Positions 16,224 to 26,187 of a DNA stretch of 34,978 nucleotides are shown piece by piece. The position numbers and the translations under genes were made by a program. The notes beneath the pieces were generated by a model that was given only the letters and a program-made list of their open reading frames with translations, was not told the DNA's origin and ran no database searches. Numbering within the stretch: the stretch's first letter is position 1; every line of letters begins with the position of its first letter. Source of the DNA: Candidatus Uhrbacteria bacterium RIFCSPLOWO2_01_FULL_47_25 (lineage in GTDB: Bacteria; Patescibacteriota; Patescibacteriia; GWA2-46-9). Where the stretch lies: positions 1 to 34,978 of the forward strand of contig MGEK01000030.1 of NCBI GenBank assembly GCA_001791325.1, read 5' to 3'.

Positions 16224-17963
16224 TTAGTCCGTCGTCACCCTTATCACTTCTTCAATGCTGGTCATGCCCTGCAAAACTTTCAACATACCGTCTTGACGCA
16301 TATTGAAAAACTTCTGCCGTTTAAGTTCGGCTTTCACCTCTTCGGGCTTGTTGCCGCCCATTACCACCTGCTGCATTTCCGGAGTCATGGTAATGGCTTC
16401 GGCAATGGCTAATCGCCCACGGTAACCGGTATTACTACACTTGGCGCAACCCACTGAATGGTACAGTTTGGTATCGGGAGCGATAGTTGGCCTTAATTCT
16501 GCGGACAAAGAAGTGAATTCCGCAATCACTATCTCTATGAGTTGCTTAACATTCTCCACTGGCGCCTGACAATCAGGGCAGAGCTTGCGCACCAAGCGCT
16601 GAGCAACAATGGTGTCCAGCGTTGACACCATTAAAAAAGGTTCAACTTTCATGTCCAGCATGCGCGGCACCGCCCCCAAGGCGTCGTTGGTGTGAAGGGT
16701 GGAGAGCACATAATGCCCGGTAAGACCAGCGTGGATGGACAACTCCGCCGTTTCATTATCGCGAATTTCGCCAACCATAACAACATCGGGGTCTTGGCGC
16801 AAAATTGACCGAAGGCCATTCGCGAAAGTGTAGCCGATTTCCGGCCGCACCTGCGACTGGTTCACGCCCTTGACGTAATATTCTATGGGATCTTCCAAAG
16901 TGATGATATTAACGCCTTCACGGTTCAATAAATTTAGGACGGCAAACAGAGTTGTGGATTTGCCCGATCCAGTTGGTCCGGTTACTAAAAACAAACCGTG
17001 CGGCCGTTTGATGCTTTTTTCAATGACGGCCCTGGTGTCATCACGAAAGCCCAAATCAGCAAGCGTTGGCGGCGTAACTGAAGCGTCTAAAACACGCATC
17101 ACCACCTTTTCGCCGTCTGCCAAGGGTAGCACGGAAATACGCAAGTCAACATCACGCCCCTCCACATTTAAACGAATGCGCCCGTCTTGCGGCAAGCGAG
17201 TCTCATCCAGCTTGAGGTTAGACAGCACTTTAATGCGCGATACCACCGCATTGTGAATGTATTTAGGCAAGAGCAGAGAGATATGTAAAATACCGTCAAT
17301 ACGATAGCGCACTCTGCTTTCACGCATTAATGGCTCAATGTGAATGTCGGAAGCCTTGCCCTCAACAGCATGCTGAATGATTACCGAAACAATCTTAGCC
17401 ACCGGCGCGCGCTTGACCACTTCGTCAACTTCCTCTTGTTCGGTGGCGACAACATCGGCGAATTTTTCTTCGGCCTGCGTAAGCACGGATTCAATTTCTT
17501 TGGAAAGAGTATGGTACTGCCTCACCGCTGCCTGGAAACTTGCTTCCGAAATAATAAAATAACGAATACGCCAATTATGTTCTTTGCTTAAAAACTCCAG
17601 CACCTCAAGAGCGGCGACGTCATGAGGCTTCACCAAGCCAACAGAAAGATCTTTGCCGCTCCGCTCAAAAGCAACCATGTGATAATTCTTGGCGGCCGAT
17701 TCGGTAATAGCCTGAAGTACTGACGGCGGAGTGACTAAGCCCGTCAAATCCTTATAGGGAATCCCCCAAACATCTCCCAACAGGCGAACCCAATCTTCCT
17801 CGTTAATGACATGCTTCGTCATCACCAATGATTTCAAATCATCTGATGCTGATCCGCGAGCACGCCAAGCCGCAATTTCTTCACCGCTGACCAAATTTTT
17901 CTTCTGCAAGGCCGTGACGAGCTGGCTATCCAAAAATTTCTGATCCAAGACGTTGAGAGGCAT
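16224..17963 (-). CDS. pilB: type IV pilus assembly ATPase PilB/GspE
   Basis: GPTGSGKSTTLFAVLNLL, RSILRQDPDVVMVGEIRDNETAELSIHAGLTGHYVLSTLHTNDA, CPDC...CAKCSNTGYRGR. Confidence 0.96.
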   Translation of the reverse strand: MPLNVLDQKFLDSQLVTALQKKNLVSGEEIAAWRARGSASDDLKSLVMTKHVINEEDWVRLLGDVWGIPYKDLTGLVTPPSVLQAITESAAKNYHMVAFERSGKDLSVGLVKPHDVAALEVLEFLSKEHNWRIRYFIISEASFQAAVRQYHTLSKEIESVLTQAEEKFADVVATEQEEVDEVVKRAPVAKIVSVIIQHAVEGKASDIHIEPLMRESRVRYRIDGILHISLLLPKYIHNAVVSRIKVLSNLKLDETRLPQDGRIRLNVEGRDVDLRISVLPLADGEKVVMRVLDASVTPPTLADLGFRDDTRAVIEKSIKRPHGLFLVTGPTGSGKSTTLFAVLNLLNREGVNIITLEDPIEYYVKGVNQSQVRPEIGYTFANGLRSILRQDPDVVMVGEIRDNETAELSIHAGLTGHYVLSTLHTNDALGAVPRMLDMKVEPFLMVSTLDTIVAQRLVRKLCPDCQAPVENVKQLIEIVIAEFTSLSAELRPTIAPDTKLYHSVGCAKCSNTGYRGRLAIAEAITMTPEMQQVVMGGNKPEEVKAELKRQKFFNMRQDGMLKVLQGMTSIEEVIRVTTD

Positions 17964-18075
17964 GTTGTTGATAGAATATAGAATTTAGAATATTGAATAC
18001 AGAATTATCATAATTCATCATTCATGATTCATAATTCTCAATCGTTACATTCTCCATTCTATATTTCACATTTTT

Positions 18076-18687
18076 TTAAGGTTTCGTAGCCGGAACCGTA
18101 TATTCTAAATCTGGAGCGGTTTCTAAGTCCACTTTCAAAGTGTAGGAAGCACCGTCGCTCGTATACAAATACTTATTATTACCAGGATCGCGCGGCGCTG
18201 AATCTAAATACTGATTCACCGCCTTTTCGCAGGCTTCTTTGCTAAGCCAGCCGGCCGGAGCCAAGCAACGCGCCCCCTCGGCGCCCACCTCCACTGATTC
18301 CCCTTTTGGATACAGACTTATGTCCTGACGATATTTGGCCAGCGCCGAAATAATGGTGAGAGCATGGCGGACACGCAAGGCATCTCGCGATCCTGGCGTA
18401 TTGGCCGAGCCCAATGTCGCCAAAAACGGATTCGCCCGGCCCGTCGGGCGCGGCTCAATGGGTAAACGTCCATATAATTTTAGAGACTGCCAAAAATCCG
18501 ATTTAAATAATCTATCCGCGTCAGAGATGGTCTCGCCCGCTGTTTCTTCAATAGGACTGGCTGACTGGAAAAAGCCTATAATCTTGTCCCAATACTGAAA
18601 GGATCCTCCGATCAACGCGACTATGATCAAAAACGTGAAAAGCATCAATCGCCGGCGCGGAATTATTTTTATACTTGGAGGCGGCAT
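18076..18687 (-). CDS. pilus-locus membrane protein, pseudopilin-like C-terminal region
   Basis: One TM helix (LMLFTFLIIVALIGGSFQYW); C-terminal RHALTIISALAKYRQDISLYP...YLDSAPRDPGNNKYLYTSDGASYTLKVDLE resembles pseudopilin globular tails. ATG at 18685-18687 preferred over the track GTG at 18696, which lies in a repeat terminus. Confidence 0.65.
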   Translation of the reverse strand: MPPPSIKIIPRRRLMLFTFLIIVALIGGSFQYWDKIIGFFQSASPIEETAGETISDADRLFKSDFWQSLKLYGRLPIEPRPTGRANPFLATLGSANTPGSRDALRVRHALTIISALAKYRQDISLYPKGESVEVGAEGARCLAPAGWLSKEACEKAVNQYLDSAPRDPGNNKYLYTSDGASYTLKVDLETAPDLEYTVPATKP

Positions 18688-18688
18688 A

Positions 18689-18893
18689 CCCCGCACCTTT
18701 ACGGCGTTAGCGTTCTTATGGGCTCCAGTCTATGGTAGACTGGCCCAAAAGAAACGATTCCGGCCATAATTAGGCCATAACGTTCATGACGAACGCCGAG
18801 GCCAATGTTTGGCTGGATTGAATAAGCATTATGATTGGTCATAGAGGGTAATGTGATTTAGTACTGGCGTTCGGAACGCCGAAAGGTGCGGGG
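18689..18893. repeat. TIR-bounded intergenic element (205 bp), second MITE-like type
   Basis: CCCCGCACCTTTACGGCGTT (18689-18708) versus AACGCCGAAAGGTGCGGGG (18875-18893): inverted repeat with one extra base. Confidence 0.6.
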
Positions 18894-18904
18894 CATACAA
18901 ATAA

Positions 18905-19543
18905 TTACGGCAGATGACGAGTGGTTATCTTTAGGCTCGCCGATCCGTCTGTACTGTTGTAAATAAAGCTCTCAATATCCAAAAGTCGCAGATTCTGCTG
19001 AACGACGGCCAGCACCTTCTTTAAGGATTCATACTCATTGGCCTTAAAAGAGATGTTCACGGCGTCGGATAAGGTCTTAGCGGCAATAAAATCAGCATCC
19101 TGATTTGAGGAAACGCTCTTGGCGGCGACATTGCCGCTGGGTTGAGACCCAGCCGCGAAACTGAATTTACCTAAGGGCAAATTGAGATTATTCATAAAAG
19201 CCTCCAGCTGAACAAGAGTTTCCAACTCGTTAGGCCCCGTGGGCAGAACTATTTCCATTCGTTCACGCTCGACCGCAGGAATTGACTCCAGCTCCGCCGC
19301 GTGCTTCTGCAACCTCACCAATTGCCGTCGTGCGTCACTAAGCGCGAGTTCCGCTTCTTTAACTTTTAGTGAGTCCTGACCACTGCGAAACGACTGATAG
19401 GTCTTGCCAAAAATTAAATAAATAGACGCGGCGGAAGCCGCCAGCAACACAATAGTCAGCGGCAAAAAATAGCGCTCCGTAACCTTGGTGGTGAAATTCT
19501 TGGCGCCCTGCTCTACCTGCAGAATATTTTTAGAATTTGCCAT
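18905..19543 (-). CDS. pilO: type IV pilus assembly protein PilO
   Basis: 212 aa, one TM helix, coiled coil, LPTGPNELETLVQLEAFMNNLNLPLGKFSF; position after pilN. Confidence 0.85.
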   Translation of the reverse strand: MANSKNILQVEQGAKNFTTKVTERYFLPLTIVLLAASAASIYLIFGKTYQSFRSGQDSLKVKEAELALSDARRQLVRLQKHAAELESIPAVERERMEIVLPTGPNELETLVQLEAFMNNLNLPLGKFSFAAGSQPSGNVAAKSVSSNQDADFIAAKTLSDAVNISFKANEYESLKKVLAVVQQNLRLLDIESFIYNSTDGSASLKITTRHLP

Positions 19544-20795
19544 AATGCCAAACCTCTGGTTTAAGACTAATTTTTAAGCCGAAAGTGACAATTTGTTTGC
19601 CTTGATCAAAATCAAAAGAACTGATGTCTACCTTAGCCACTCGAGCCTGATCTGCCCTAAGAGCCAGTACTTGTTTGGCCATCTCTTCATAACTGACCGT
19701 CTCGGCCGTCACGGCTATAGCGCCGTCGTTAGTAAAAGAAGCGGACGTGTATTGCACTAAAGGACTGACTGTTTCCTCTAAAAATGCAAACACTGGAGTG
19801 ACCATCACGTGCTCTCGCAGTAAGGCGGCAATTAACTTAAGCCGACTGTTAAGCTTGGCCCATTCTGCTTCCTTGAGCTGGTATTTCGCGATATCGCTCT
19901 CTATAGTTTGTTTGGCTGTCTGGAATTCACCAAGGCGCTGTTTTTTATAAGACACAAAAAAATAACTTCCGATGTAACTGCCCAATAAGCTGACCACAAA
20001 AATAATAACTAAAGCCAGCAAAACTCTGCGCCTAAACTGAGCAGTGACCGATAAATTCCATGACCAATCCGGCGGCAACAGGTTGATGCCAAACGGCGGC
20101 GGGCCAAGTGGTGTGGCGGTTACTTTGGTATCGCCTGGTTTTATGGTCACTGGCGGCGCAGTTGGCGCTTCTTTGGCTAACGGACGAAGGGCCGAAACGA
20201 TGGCTATCGCCGGTACTGACGCGGGCGCCGGCGGGGTTGCGATCTTGGCTGGTTCAGGAATAGCTGGCTGTTTGACCAAAGCATCGCTTGCGAATGGATA
20301 AATTGGCGGCGTGGCTTTCTCAATCGCGACACCGGGCGCTCGCCCAGGCACCGGCGGAGGCGTTGGCGTTGATTCTTTGACGACCGCTGGTTTGGGTGGA
20401 ATTGATGATGGCAAGGCAGAAGGAGATATCGGCCCCCCTTTTGGAGCGGGGGATACTACCACCCGGCGTACAGGAGTCCGGAAAAAATTCAATAACCGAC
20501 GCCACCATGGCAATCCAGAACGCACCAAGGGGGCGGCGGCTCGCTTAGCTTCGTGAATAATTTTACCTTCAGGAGTAACTTTATGAAGATAGGACTCTTC
20601 GCGAAGATGCGGCAGTTTTGGCTCCTCTGCTTTGGCTGATGGCGCGTTTGAGGCGGGCACAGAAAGATGACGCTGCTTGTCTGTCGCATCCTTAATCGGA
20701 GATGACATAGGCACCTCAATAGGCTCTTTTAACTTACGTCGCAACTCTTCTTCCTCGCGCTTTTTTAATTCGTCCGGCAGTAAATTAACATCCAT
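19530..20795 (-). CDS. pilN: type IV pilus assembly protein PilN with long Pro-rich N-terminal extension
   Basis: Residues about 236-421: FGINLLPPDWSW...VLLALVIIFVVSLLGSYIGSYFF...coiled coil = PilN; extra ~235 aa begins MDVNLLPDELKKRE. Confidence 0.88.
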   Translation of the reverse strand: MDVNLLPDELKKREEEELRRKLKEPIEVPMSSPIKDATDKQRHLSVPASNAPSAKAEEPKLPHLREESYLHKVTPEGKIIHEAKRAAAPLVRSGLPWWRRLLNFFRTPVRRVVVSPAPKGGPISPSALPSSIPPKPAVVKESTPTPPPVPGRAPGVAIEKATPPIYPFASDALVKQPAIPEPAKIATPPAPASVPAIAIVSALRPLAKEAPTAPPVTIKPGDTKVTATPLGPPPFGINLLPPDWSWNLSVTAQFRRRVLLALVIIFVVSLLGSYIGSYFFVSYKKQRLGEFQTAKQTIESDIAKYQLKEAEWAKLNSRLKLIAALLREHVMVTPVFAFLEETVSPLVQYTSASFTNDGAIAVTAETVSYEEMAKQVLALRADQARVAKVDISSFDFDQGKQIVTFGLKISLKPEVWHYGKF

Positions 20796-21010
20796 AAAAA
20801 TAAGTCAAAATTCAAAAGGCAGAAGTCAAAAATACAAGTTAAAAGTAATCAAGTTTCGTATCTTAGGCCAATAATCTCTATTCAATGTACGGCGGCAATA
20901 TTATAAAAAACATAATAGTTAAACCGAGAGAGTAGCACCGTGCCGTACATTACTTTTTAATTTTGCCTTGGAATTTTGCATTTTGACTTATGAATTTTGA
21001 ATTAAAACTT

Positions 21011-22048
21011 TTATTTAATATCTCTCATGGCCAACCCTACGGCGATGGCAAAACGCGACGCTGATTCTTGCAACATTCCCTTTAACTCTACGGGATAGCG
21101 CACTCTCGCCCACGGATCGCCAACATACACTCGGATGTTCAACTTTTGCGAAAGATAACCAGCGAAATTAGCGAGTAAAGAAGAACCACCGGAAAGAATA
21201 ATTTTCTCTATTGTCTTTTTTGACTGCCCCTGAAAAATTGTAATGGTATATTTAATTTCATTTAATATCGGCGTGATCGCTTCTTCAATAGTGCGCGGTA
21301 TTTCACTATTTGACGATTCCAACGCGCTAAGGCCAATGTCAAACTTGAATTGTTCGGCGCGCGGTAAAGAAATGTCTAAACTCCGACTGATAGATTTGGT
21401 GACGTTTAACCCCCCCATATCAATACTGCGATTCAGAAACGGAATATTGTTATCAATAACCAATATATCAGTAGTTGAGGCGCCCATATCTATAATCATG
21501 GTCGGCGCTCGATCGCGGCCAACCAAAGATCGAATCAGGGCGAAACCTTCAGTTTCAAGTCCTAAAAGCATTAATCCAGTTTTTTGAAAAATTTTTAAGT
21601 AACGATCAACTATCGTTTTGGGGGCGCCAGTTAAAAGGACTCTCATAGATCCATTGGGCCCGGCCTCGTCCAGCACTTGTGGGTCAAGAATCATCTCTTC
21701 CACCGGCAAGGGCATAACTTTCTTGGCCTCAAAATGAATAGCTGATTTAAGATCATTTTTAGACATTTTCGGCAAACTAATAATAGATGTAAACACGGCG
21801 TAGGTGGGCAAGGCGGCAAACGCCAGCTTGGATTTGGTTTGAGCTTTTTTGCAAGTCTCGGTAATAGTAGCTGCTATATCAGCCATGCTTGTCTCAGAAT
21901 CTCCGGGCGATTTGTCCAGGGGTAGTTCGGCCAAACCATAAGTTAACAATTCAGGCACCTTGTTGACATCTTTCAACTCTACAACCTTAATGCTGACTGA
22001 CCCTATATCAATCCCTAGATAAGAACGGCCTGATGATGAAAAAAACAT
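21011..22048 (-). CDS. pilM: type IV pilus assembly protein PilM (actin-like ATPase)
   Basis: YLGIDIGSVSIKVVEL, MIIDMGASTTDILVIDN, KIILSGGSSLLANFAGYLSQKL. Confidence 0.95.
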   Translation of the reverse strand: MFFSSSGRSYLGIDIGSVSIKVVELKDVNKVPELLTYGLAELPLDKSPGDSETSMADIAATITETCKKAQTKSKLAFAALPTYAVFTSIISLPKMSKNDLKSAIHFEAKKVMPLPVEEMILDPQVLDEAGPNGSMRVLLTGAPKTIVDRYLKIFQKTGLMLLGLETEGFALIRSLVGRDRAPTMIIDMGASTTDILVIDNNIPFLNRSIDMGGLNVTKSISRSLDISLPRAEQFKFDIGLSALESSNSEIPRTIEEAITPILNEIKYTITIFQGQSKKTIEKIILSGGSSLLANFAGYLSQKLNIRVYVGDPWARVRYPVELKGMLQESASRFAIAVGLAMRDIK

Positions 22049-22276
22049 AACCCTTCTTTAGGCGCGAAACCGCCCAAAAATGATGCCAGAGAAGCATCTC
22101 TTATCTTTTGACGAAATAGCCAATAGCATTATATAATAATTACAATAGCGTAAGCGTTTCTGATGTATTTACTATAGGTAAATAAAAAAATAACTAATGA
22201 AAAAGGGGATTCTAAAAATTTACATTTTGTGAATTTATAAAACTTTTATAGTTTGTCTTGAATTTTAGTGCTTTTA

Positions 22277-22308
22277 TTGTTGATAGGTCAACAACCACTT
22301 TCTATATA
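22277..22308 (+). promoter_or_regulatory. candidate clpC promoter with overlapping operator-like inverted repeat
   Basis: TTGATA (22280-22285), 17 bp, TATATA (22303-22308); TTGTTGA-TAGG-TCAACAA (22277-22294) overlaps the -35. Confidence 0.5.
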
Positions 22309-22410
22309 GGATCATTTACTGCACCGCTTACCGCGCTAAATTAGCGTTACCATTATACCATAAAATTAAAAAACTTCCAAAATACCTAATTATTTCAACT
22401 TTTACTGAAT

Positions 22411-24846
22411 ATGGAGCAAAATGTATTTAATAAATTCAGCCAACACCTTCGCGCCTCCTTACAGCAAGCTGCCGAGATAGCGACAACTTTTGGGCATTCA
22501 AGCATTGAGCCAGCCCATCTACTTTTAGGACTGGCCCACGTTCATGGAACACTTGGCCATGAACTGCTTGAACAAACAAAACTTGATCTAGCCGCTCTTG
22601 ACGACTTTCTAAAAAGCATGATGCCCATAACTGGGGCACCGGCGAGTTTTTCATCGGCCAGCCAAGGCCTGATTGCCAAAGCTGCTCTCCTCGCCTACAA
22701 GGCCAAACACTACTACATTGGGACCGAACATCTACTGAAAGCAATTATTGATAACCCCGGGCCCGCTCTTTATGAATTTACTTCCGCTAATCATTGGAAC
22801 ACCCAAGCCATAGCCAAACAAATTGATATGATTCTCAAAAGCGCGTCAAAACTTCCCGAACTAACTGCCAGCTTTGCCGCCACTAATGATGTTTCAGAAA
22901 CCGATGATCTCCCTGCCCCGACTCACCCATTTATGATTAACCTCACCCACCCTGATTACGACCAACGTCTTGATCCAGTGATTGGACGCGACAAAGAAAT
23001 TGAACGAGTCATACAAATACTGGCTCGCCGCACGAAAAATAATCCGGTGTTATTGGGAGACCCGGGCGTTGGCAAAACTGCTATCGTAGAAGGACTGGCG
23101 AAAAAAATAATACACGGACAAGTACCGACGATCTTAAAAGACAAAAAAATCATGGCGCTAGACATGGGCGGCTTAATCGCCGGCACGATGTTTCGCGGGG
23201 AATTTGAGAATCGCTTGAAGCAAATTATTGAAGAATTACAGCGTCATCCGGAGATTATTTTATTTATTGATGAGCTTCATACTATCGTTGGCGCGGGCGC
23301 GGCCAGCGGCTCTGTTGACGCCGCCAATATCTTGAAACCGGCGCTGGCGCGCGGCGAAATCAAATGTATCGGCGCCACAACCATTGAAGAATATCGGCGC
23401 CACATTGAGAATGATGGGGCGCTGGAAAGACGTTTCCAGCCAGTTTATATTAATGAACCAAGTCCGCGCGAGACGCGTCATATCTTGGATGGCCTAAAAA
23501 ATTATTATGAATCATTTCATGGCTTAAATATAGCCGACGAAGCGCTGGACGCAGCCGTCGCCCTGGGAGAGCGATACTTAACCGATCGCTATCTCCCCGA
23601 TAAAGCTATTGACCTCATTGATGAAGCAGCGGCTAGAGTAAAAATAAAAAGCACCACGCCGCCGGAAATAGAACGTTTGCAAGAACTAAACCGCGCCGAG
23701 CGCTTGGCTATGGAACGTAAGGAACGAGCGGTTAGCGCCGAAAAGTTTGAGGAAGCCCTGCGCTGGCAGAAAGAACATCATAATATCAAGACGCAGAAAG
23801 AGCGAGTGGCCGCTCACCTAAAAAAACATCCACCGGTCTACCCGTCAGTTGACCGTCAAAGCGTGGCGGAAGTATTGACGGGCTGGACTAATATTCCTGT
23901 TTACAATCTGCTGACTGAAGAAATGGAGATGCTCAAAAATCTGGAAGATAAGTTACAAACGATAGTGACGGGACAAAAAAATGCTATTCAAACGGTAGCG
24001 GCTACGATTCGCCGCGCCCGCTTGGATCTTTCTGATAGAAGACGGCCGCTTGCCTCTTTCTTCTTTGTTGGACCAAGCGGCGTGGGCAAAACGACACTGG
24101 CCAAGGCCGTCGCCGCGGCGCTTTTTGGCAACGAACAGGCGCTTTTGCGGCTCGATATGACCGAATTTTCTGAAGGATTCACCGTTTCCAAACTTATTGG
24201 CGCCCCAGCTGGCTATGTTGGCTTCAAAGAAAGCGGCCTTTTAACCGAGCGGGTACGACGCCAGCCATACCAAGTTGTCCTCTTTGACGAACTGGATCGC
24301 GCCCACCGAGAAGTTTACCAACTAATAATGCAAATCCTTGATGAAGGAGTATTAAGAGATGCCACGGGTCGGCTGGTGAATTTTAAACAAACAATCATCA
24401 TTGCTACAGCCAATCCTTTGCGCGGCAGCATTAAATTGCTCGGCTTTGATGACAAAAAAAATAATCATTTTTACGACGCTGACGAAAACCGACACCTGCT
24501 AGACGCCCTAAAAGATATTTTGCCGTCTGAACTTTTGCACCGCTTTGACGCGATTTTACCATTCTCGTCATTAACAGTTGAAGATCTCAAAATTATCTTG
24601 CGCAATGAAATCGCGGCCCTCAATAAACGGCTGGAGGCGCGCCAAATAATAGTATCTATACCAACATCAGCCGAAGAAGAGCTGGTGCGCTTAACCATTG
24701 ACAGCGGTGAAGGCGCTCGCAATCTACTGCATAATCTACAACAGCTGGTGGAAAATACGCTAGCGGAAAAAATTATGGAACGAACACACACCATGCCTAA
24801 AACATTCACTCTCCGCCGAAGGGGCGACCGCTGGACGCTAAATTAA
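22411..24846 (+). CDS. clpC: ATP-dependent Clp protease ATP-binding subunit, ClpC-type
   Basis: 811 aa; Clp N domain, [21 protein letters not shown]-like [34 protein letters not shown]-terminal D2-small. Confidence 0.93.
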   Translation: MEQNVFNKFSQHLRASLQQAAEIATTFGHSSIEPAHLLLGLAHVHGTLGHELLEQTKLDLAALDDFLKSMMPITGAPASFSSASQGLIAKAALLAYKAKHYYIGTEHLLKAIIDNPGPALYEFTSANHWNTQAIAKQIDMILKSASKLPELTASFAATNDVSETDDLPAPTHPFMINLTHPDYDQRLDPVIGRDKEIERVIQILARRTKNNPVLLGDPGVGKTAIVEGLAKKIIHGQVPTILKDKKIMALDMGGLIAGTMFRGEFENRLKQIIEELQRHPEIILFIDELHTIVGAGAASGSVDAANILKPALARGEIKCIGATTIEEYRRHIENDGALERRFQPVYINEPSPRETRHILDGLKNYYESFHGLNIADEALDAAVALGERYLTDRYLPDKAIDLIDEAAARVKIKSTTPPEIERLQELNRAERLAMERKERAVSAEKFEEALRWQKEHHNIKTQKERVAAHLKKHPPVYPSVDRQSVAEVLTGWTNIPVYNLLTEEMEMLKNLEDKLQTIVTGQKNAIQTVAATIRRARLDLSDRRRPLASFFFVGPSGVGKTTLAKAVAAALFGNEQALLRLDMTEFSEGFTVSKLIGAPAGYVGFKESGLLTERVRRQPYQVVLFDELDRAHREVYQLIMQILDEGVLRDATGRLVNFKQTIIIATANPLRGSIKLLGFDDKKNNHFYDADENRHLLDALKDILPSELLHRFDAILPFSSLTVEDLKIILRNEIAALNKRLEARQIIVSIPTSAEEELVRLTIDSGEGARNLLHNLQQLVENTLAEKIMERTHTMPKTFTLRRRGDRWTLN

Positions 24847-24865
24847 ATTACTAACCAAAAAATAC

Positions 24866-26089
24866 ATGGTTGCTCTCTCCTATAAGCGCGCTCTGGCCAT
24901 TATCGGTTTTATCGCCTTAACTATTTTCTTTGCGGTAATGCTGTATTTACTCTTCTTCCGCCAGCCGACAACTCCTATCACCAATGAAATAACAGGTGGC
25001 CCGGCTGGCAGATTGCCTCCAATTGGAACCGGTAGGCCGGGAACGGGACCAACGGGAGGGCCCGGTGGACTGCCTATTGGCGAAGAAATCGAAAAAGAAA
25101 AACCATCAAAAGAAGCTAACGGGGGCTTAACTGAAATTACCCCGATTATATCAACATTAACTGACGCTCCAACGACCGATGGACAAACCGTGCTTTATTA
25201 CCAGCCAACTGACGGACTATTCTATAGAATCACTCCGGAAGGTCAAGTGAATAAACTATCCGAACAGGTGTTTTATAATGTCAGCCAAGTAACCTGGTCA
25301 CCCAACCGCAGCGCGGCGGTTTTAGAATATCCGGACGGATCAAATATTGTTTATAATTTCCAAACTAAAAGTCAAGTCACTCTGCCTAAGCATTGGGAAG
25401 AATTTTCTTTCTCTCCGGACGGCAACCAACTCGCTTTCAAAAGCATGGGCATTGATCGCGATAGTAGATGGTTGGCCGTATCTAACGCTAGCGGCGGAGA
25501 TAACGAGGCCATCGAACCGTTGGGCGACAACGCCAAAACAGTGACTGTGACATGGTCTCCCAACAGGCAAATTGTGGCCCTACAAAGGGAGGTAACCGGC
25601 ACTGACAAACAAGAGATCTTTTTCATTGGACTTCAGGGAGAAAATTTTCGCTCTATGACAGTGCCGGGGTTGGGACTCCGCAGCCAATGGACGCCCGATG
25701 GACGATCTCTGCTCTACAGCGTTTCCTCTCCGGCCAATGATTACAAACCAATGTTGTGGATCGCCGGCGCTTCGGGTGAAAATATCGGCGCCAACCGACA
25801 CAGCTTGGGCCTCAACACCTGGGCTGATAAATGCGCTTTCACAGATGCTGCTAACGTAATATGCGCCGTACCGCAAGAACTCCCCGCCGGTGCGGGGCTG
25901 ACCCCAGGCATTGCCGCTACTATTCCCGATAATTTATATTCCGTGAACCTAAACACTGGCGAAAAAAAACTTCTGGCTATTCCCTCAACCAACATCACCG
26001 CCGAAAACGTAATGGTGACGAGCGACAAAAAATGGATTTTTCTAAAAGAAGCGCTCACGGGAAATCTTTATAAAGTAGCCCTGCCGTAA
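24866..26089 (+). CDS. membrane-anchored TolB/WD40-like beta-propeller protein
   Basis: One N-terminal TM helix, Gly/Pro-rich linker, repeated TWSPNRSAAVLEYPDG / FSFSPDGNQLAFKS / TVTWSPNRQIVALQ / QWTPDGRSLLYS blades. Confidence 0.82.
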   Translation: MVALSYKRALAIIGFIALTIFFAVMLYLLFFRQPTTPITNEITGGPAGRLPPIGTGRPGTGPTGGPGGLPIGEEIEKEKPSKEANGGLTEITPIISTLTDAPTTDGQTVLYYQPTDGLFYRITPEGQVNKLSEQVFYNVSQVTWSPNRSAAVLEYPDGSNIVYNFQTKSQVTLPKHWEEFSFSPDGNQLAFKSMGIDRDSRWLAVSNASGGDNEAIEPLGDNAKTVTVTWSPNRQIVALQREVTGTDKQEIFFIGLQGENFRSMTVPGLGLRSQWTPDGRSLLYSVSSPANDYKPMLWIAGASGENIGANRHSLGLNTWADKCAFTDAANVICAVPQELPAGAGLTPGIAATIPDNLYSVNLNTGEKKLLAIPSTNITAENVMVTSDKKWIFLKEALTGNLYKVALP

Positions 26090-26187
26090 ATTAGGAAATA
26101 GGCGTCAGAAATTAGGCACTAGTAGTCTTAAATTACAATGGTCACATACTACATACTAAATACTAGATACTAAATACTAACATTAAC

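Noticed and set aside
20044-20556. Gly/Thr-rich plus-strand ORFs 20044..20301 and 20311..20556
   Set aside because: Antisense shadows of the Pro/Ala-rich pilN linker on the minus strand.
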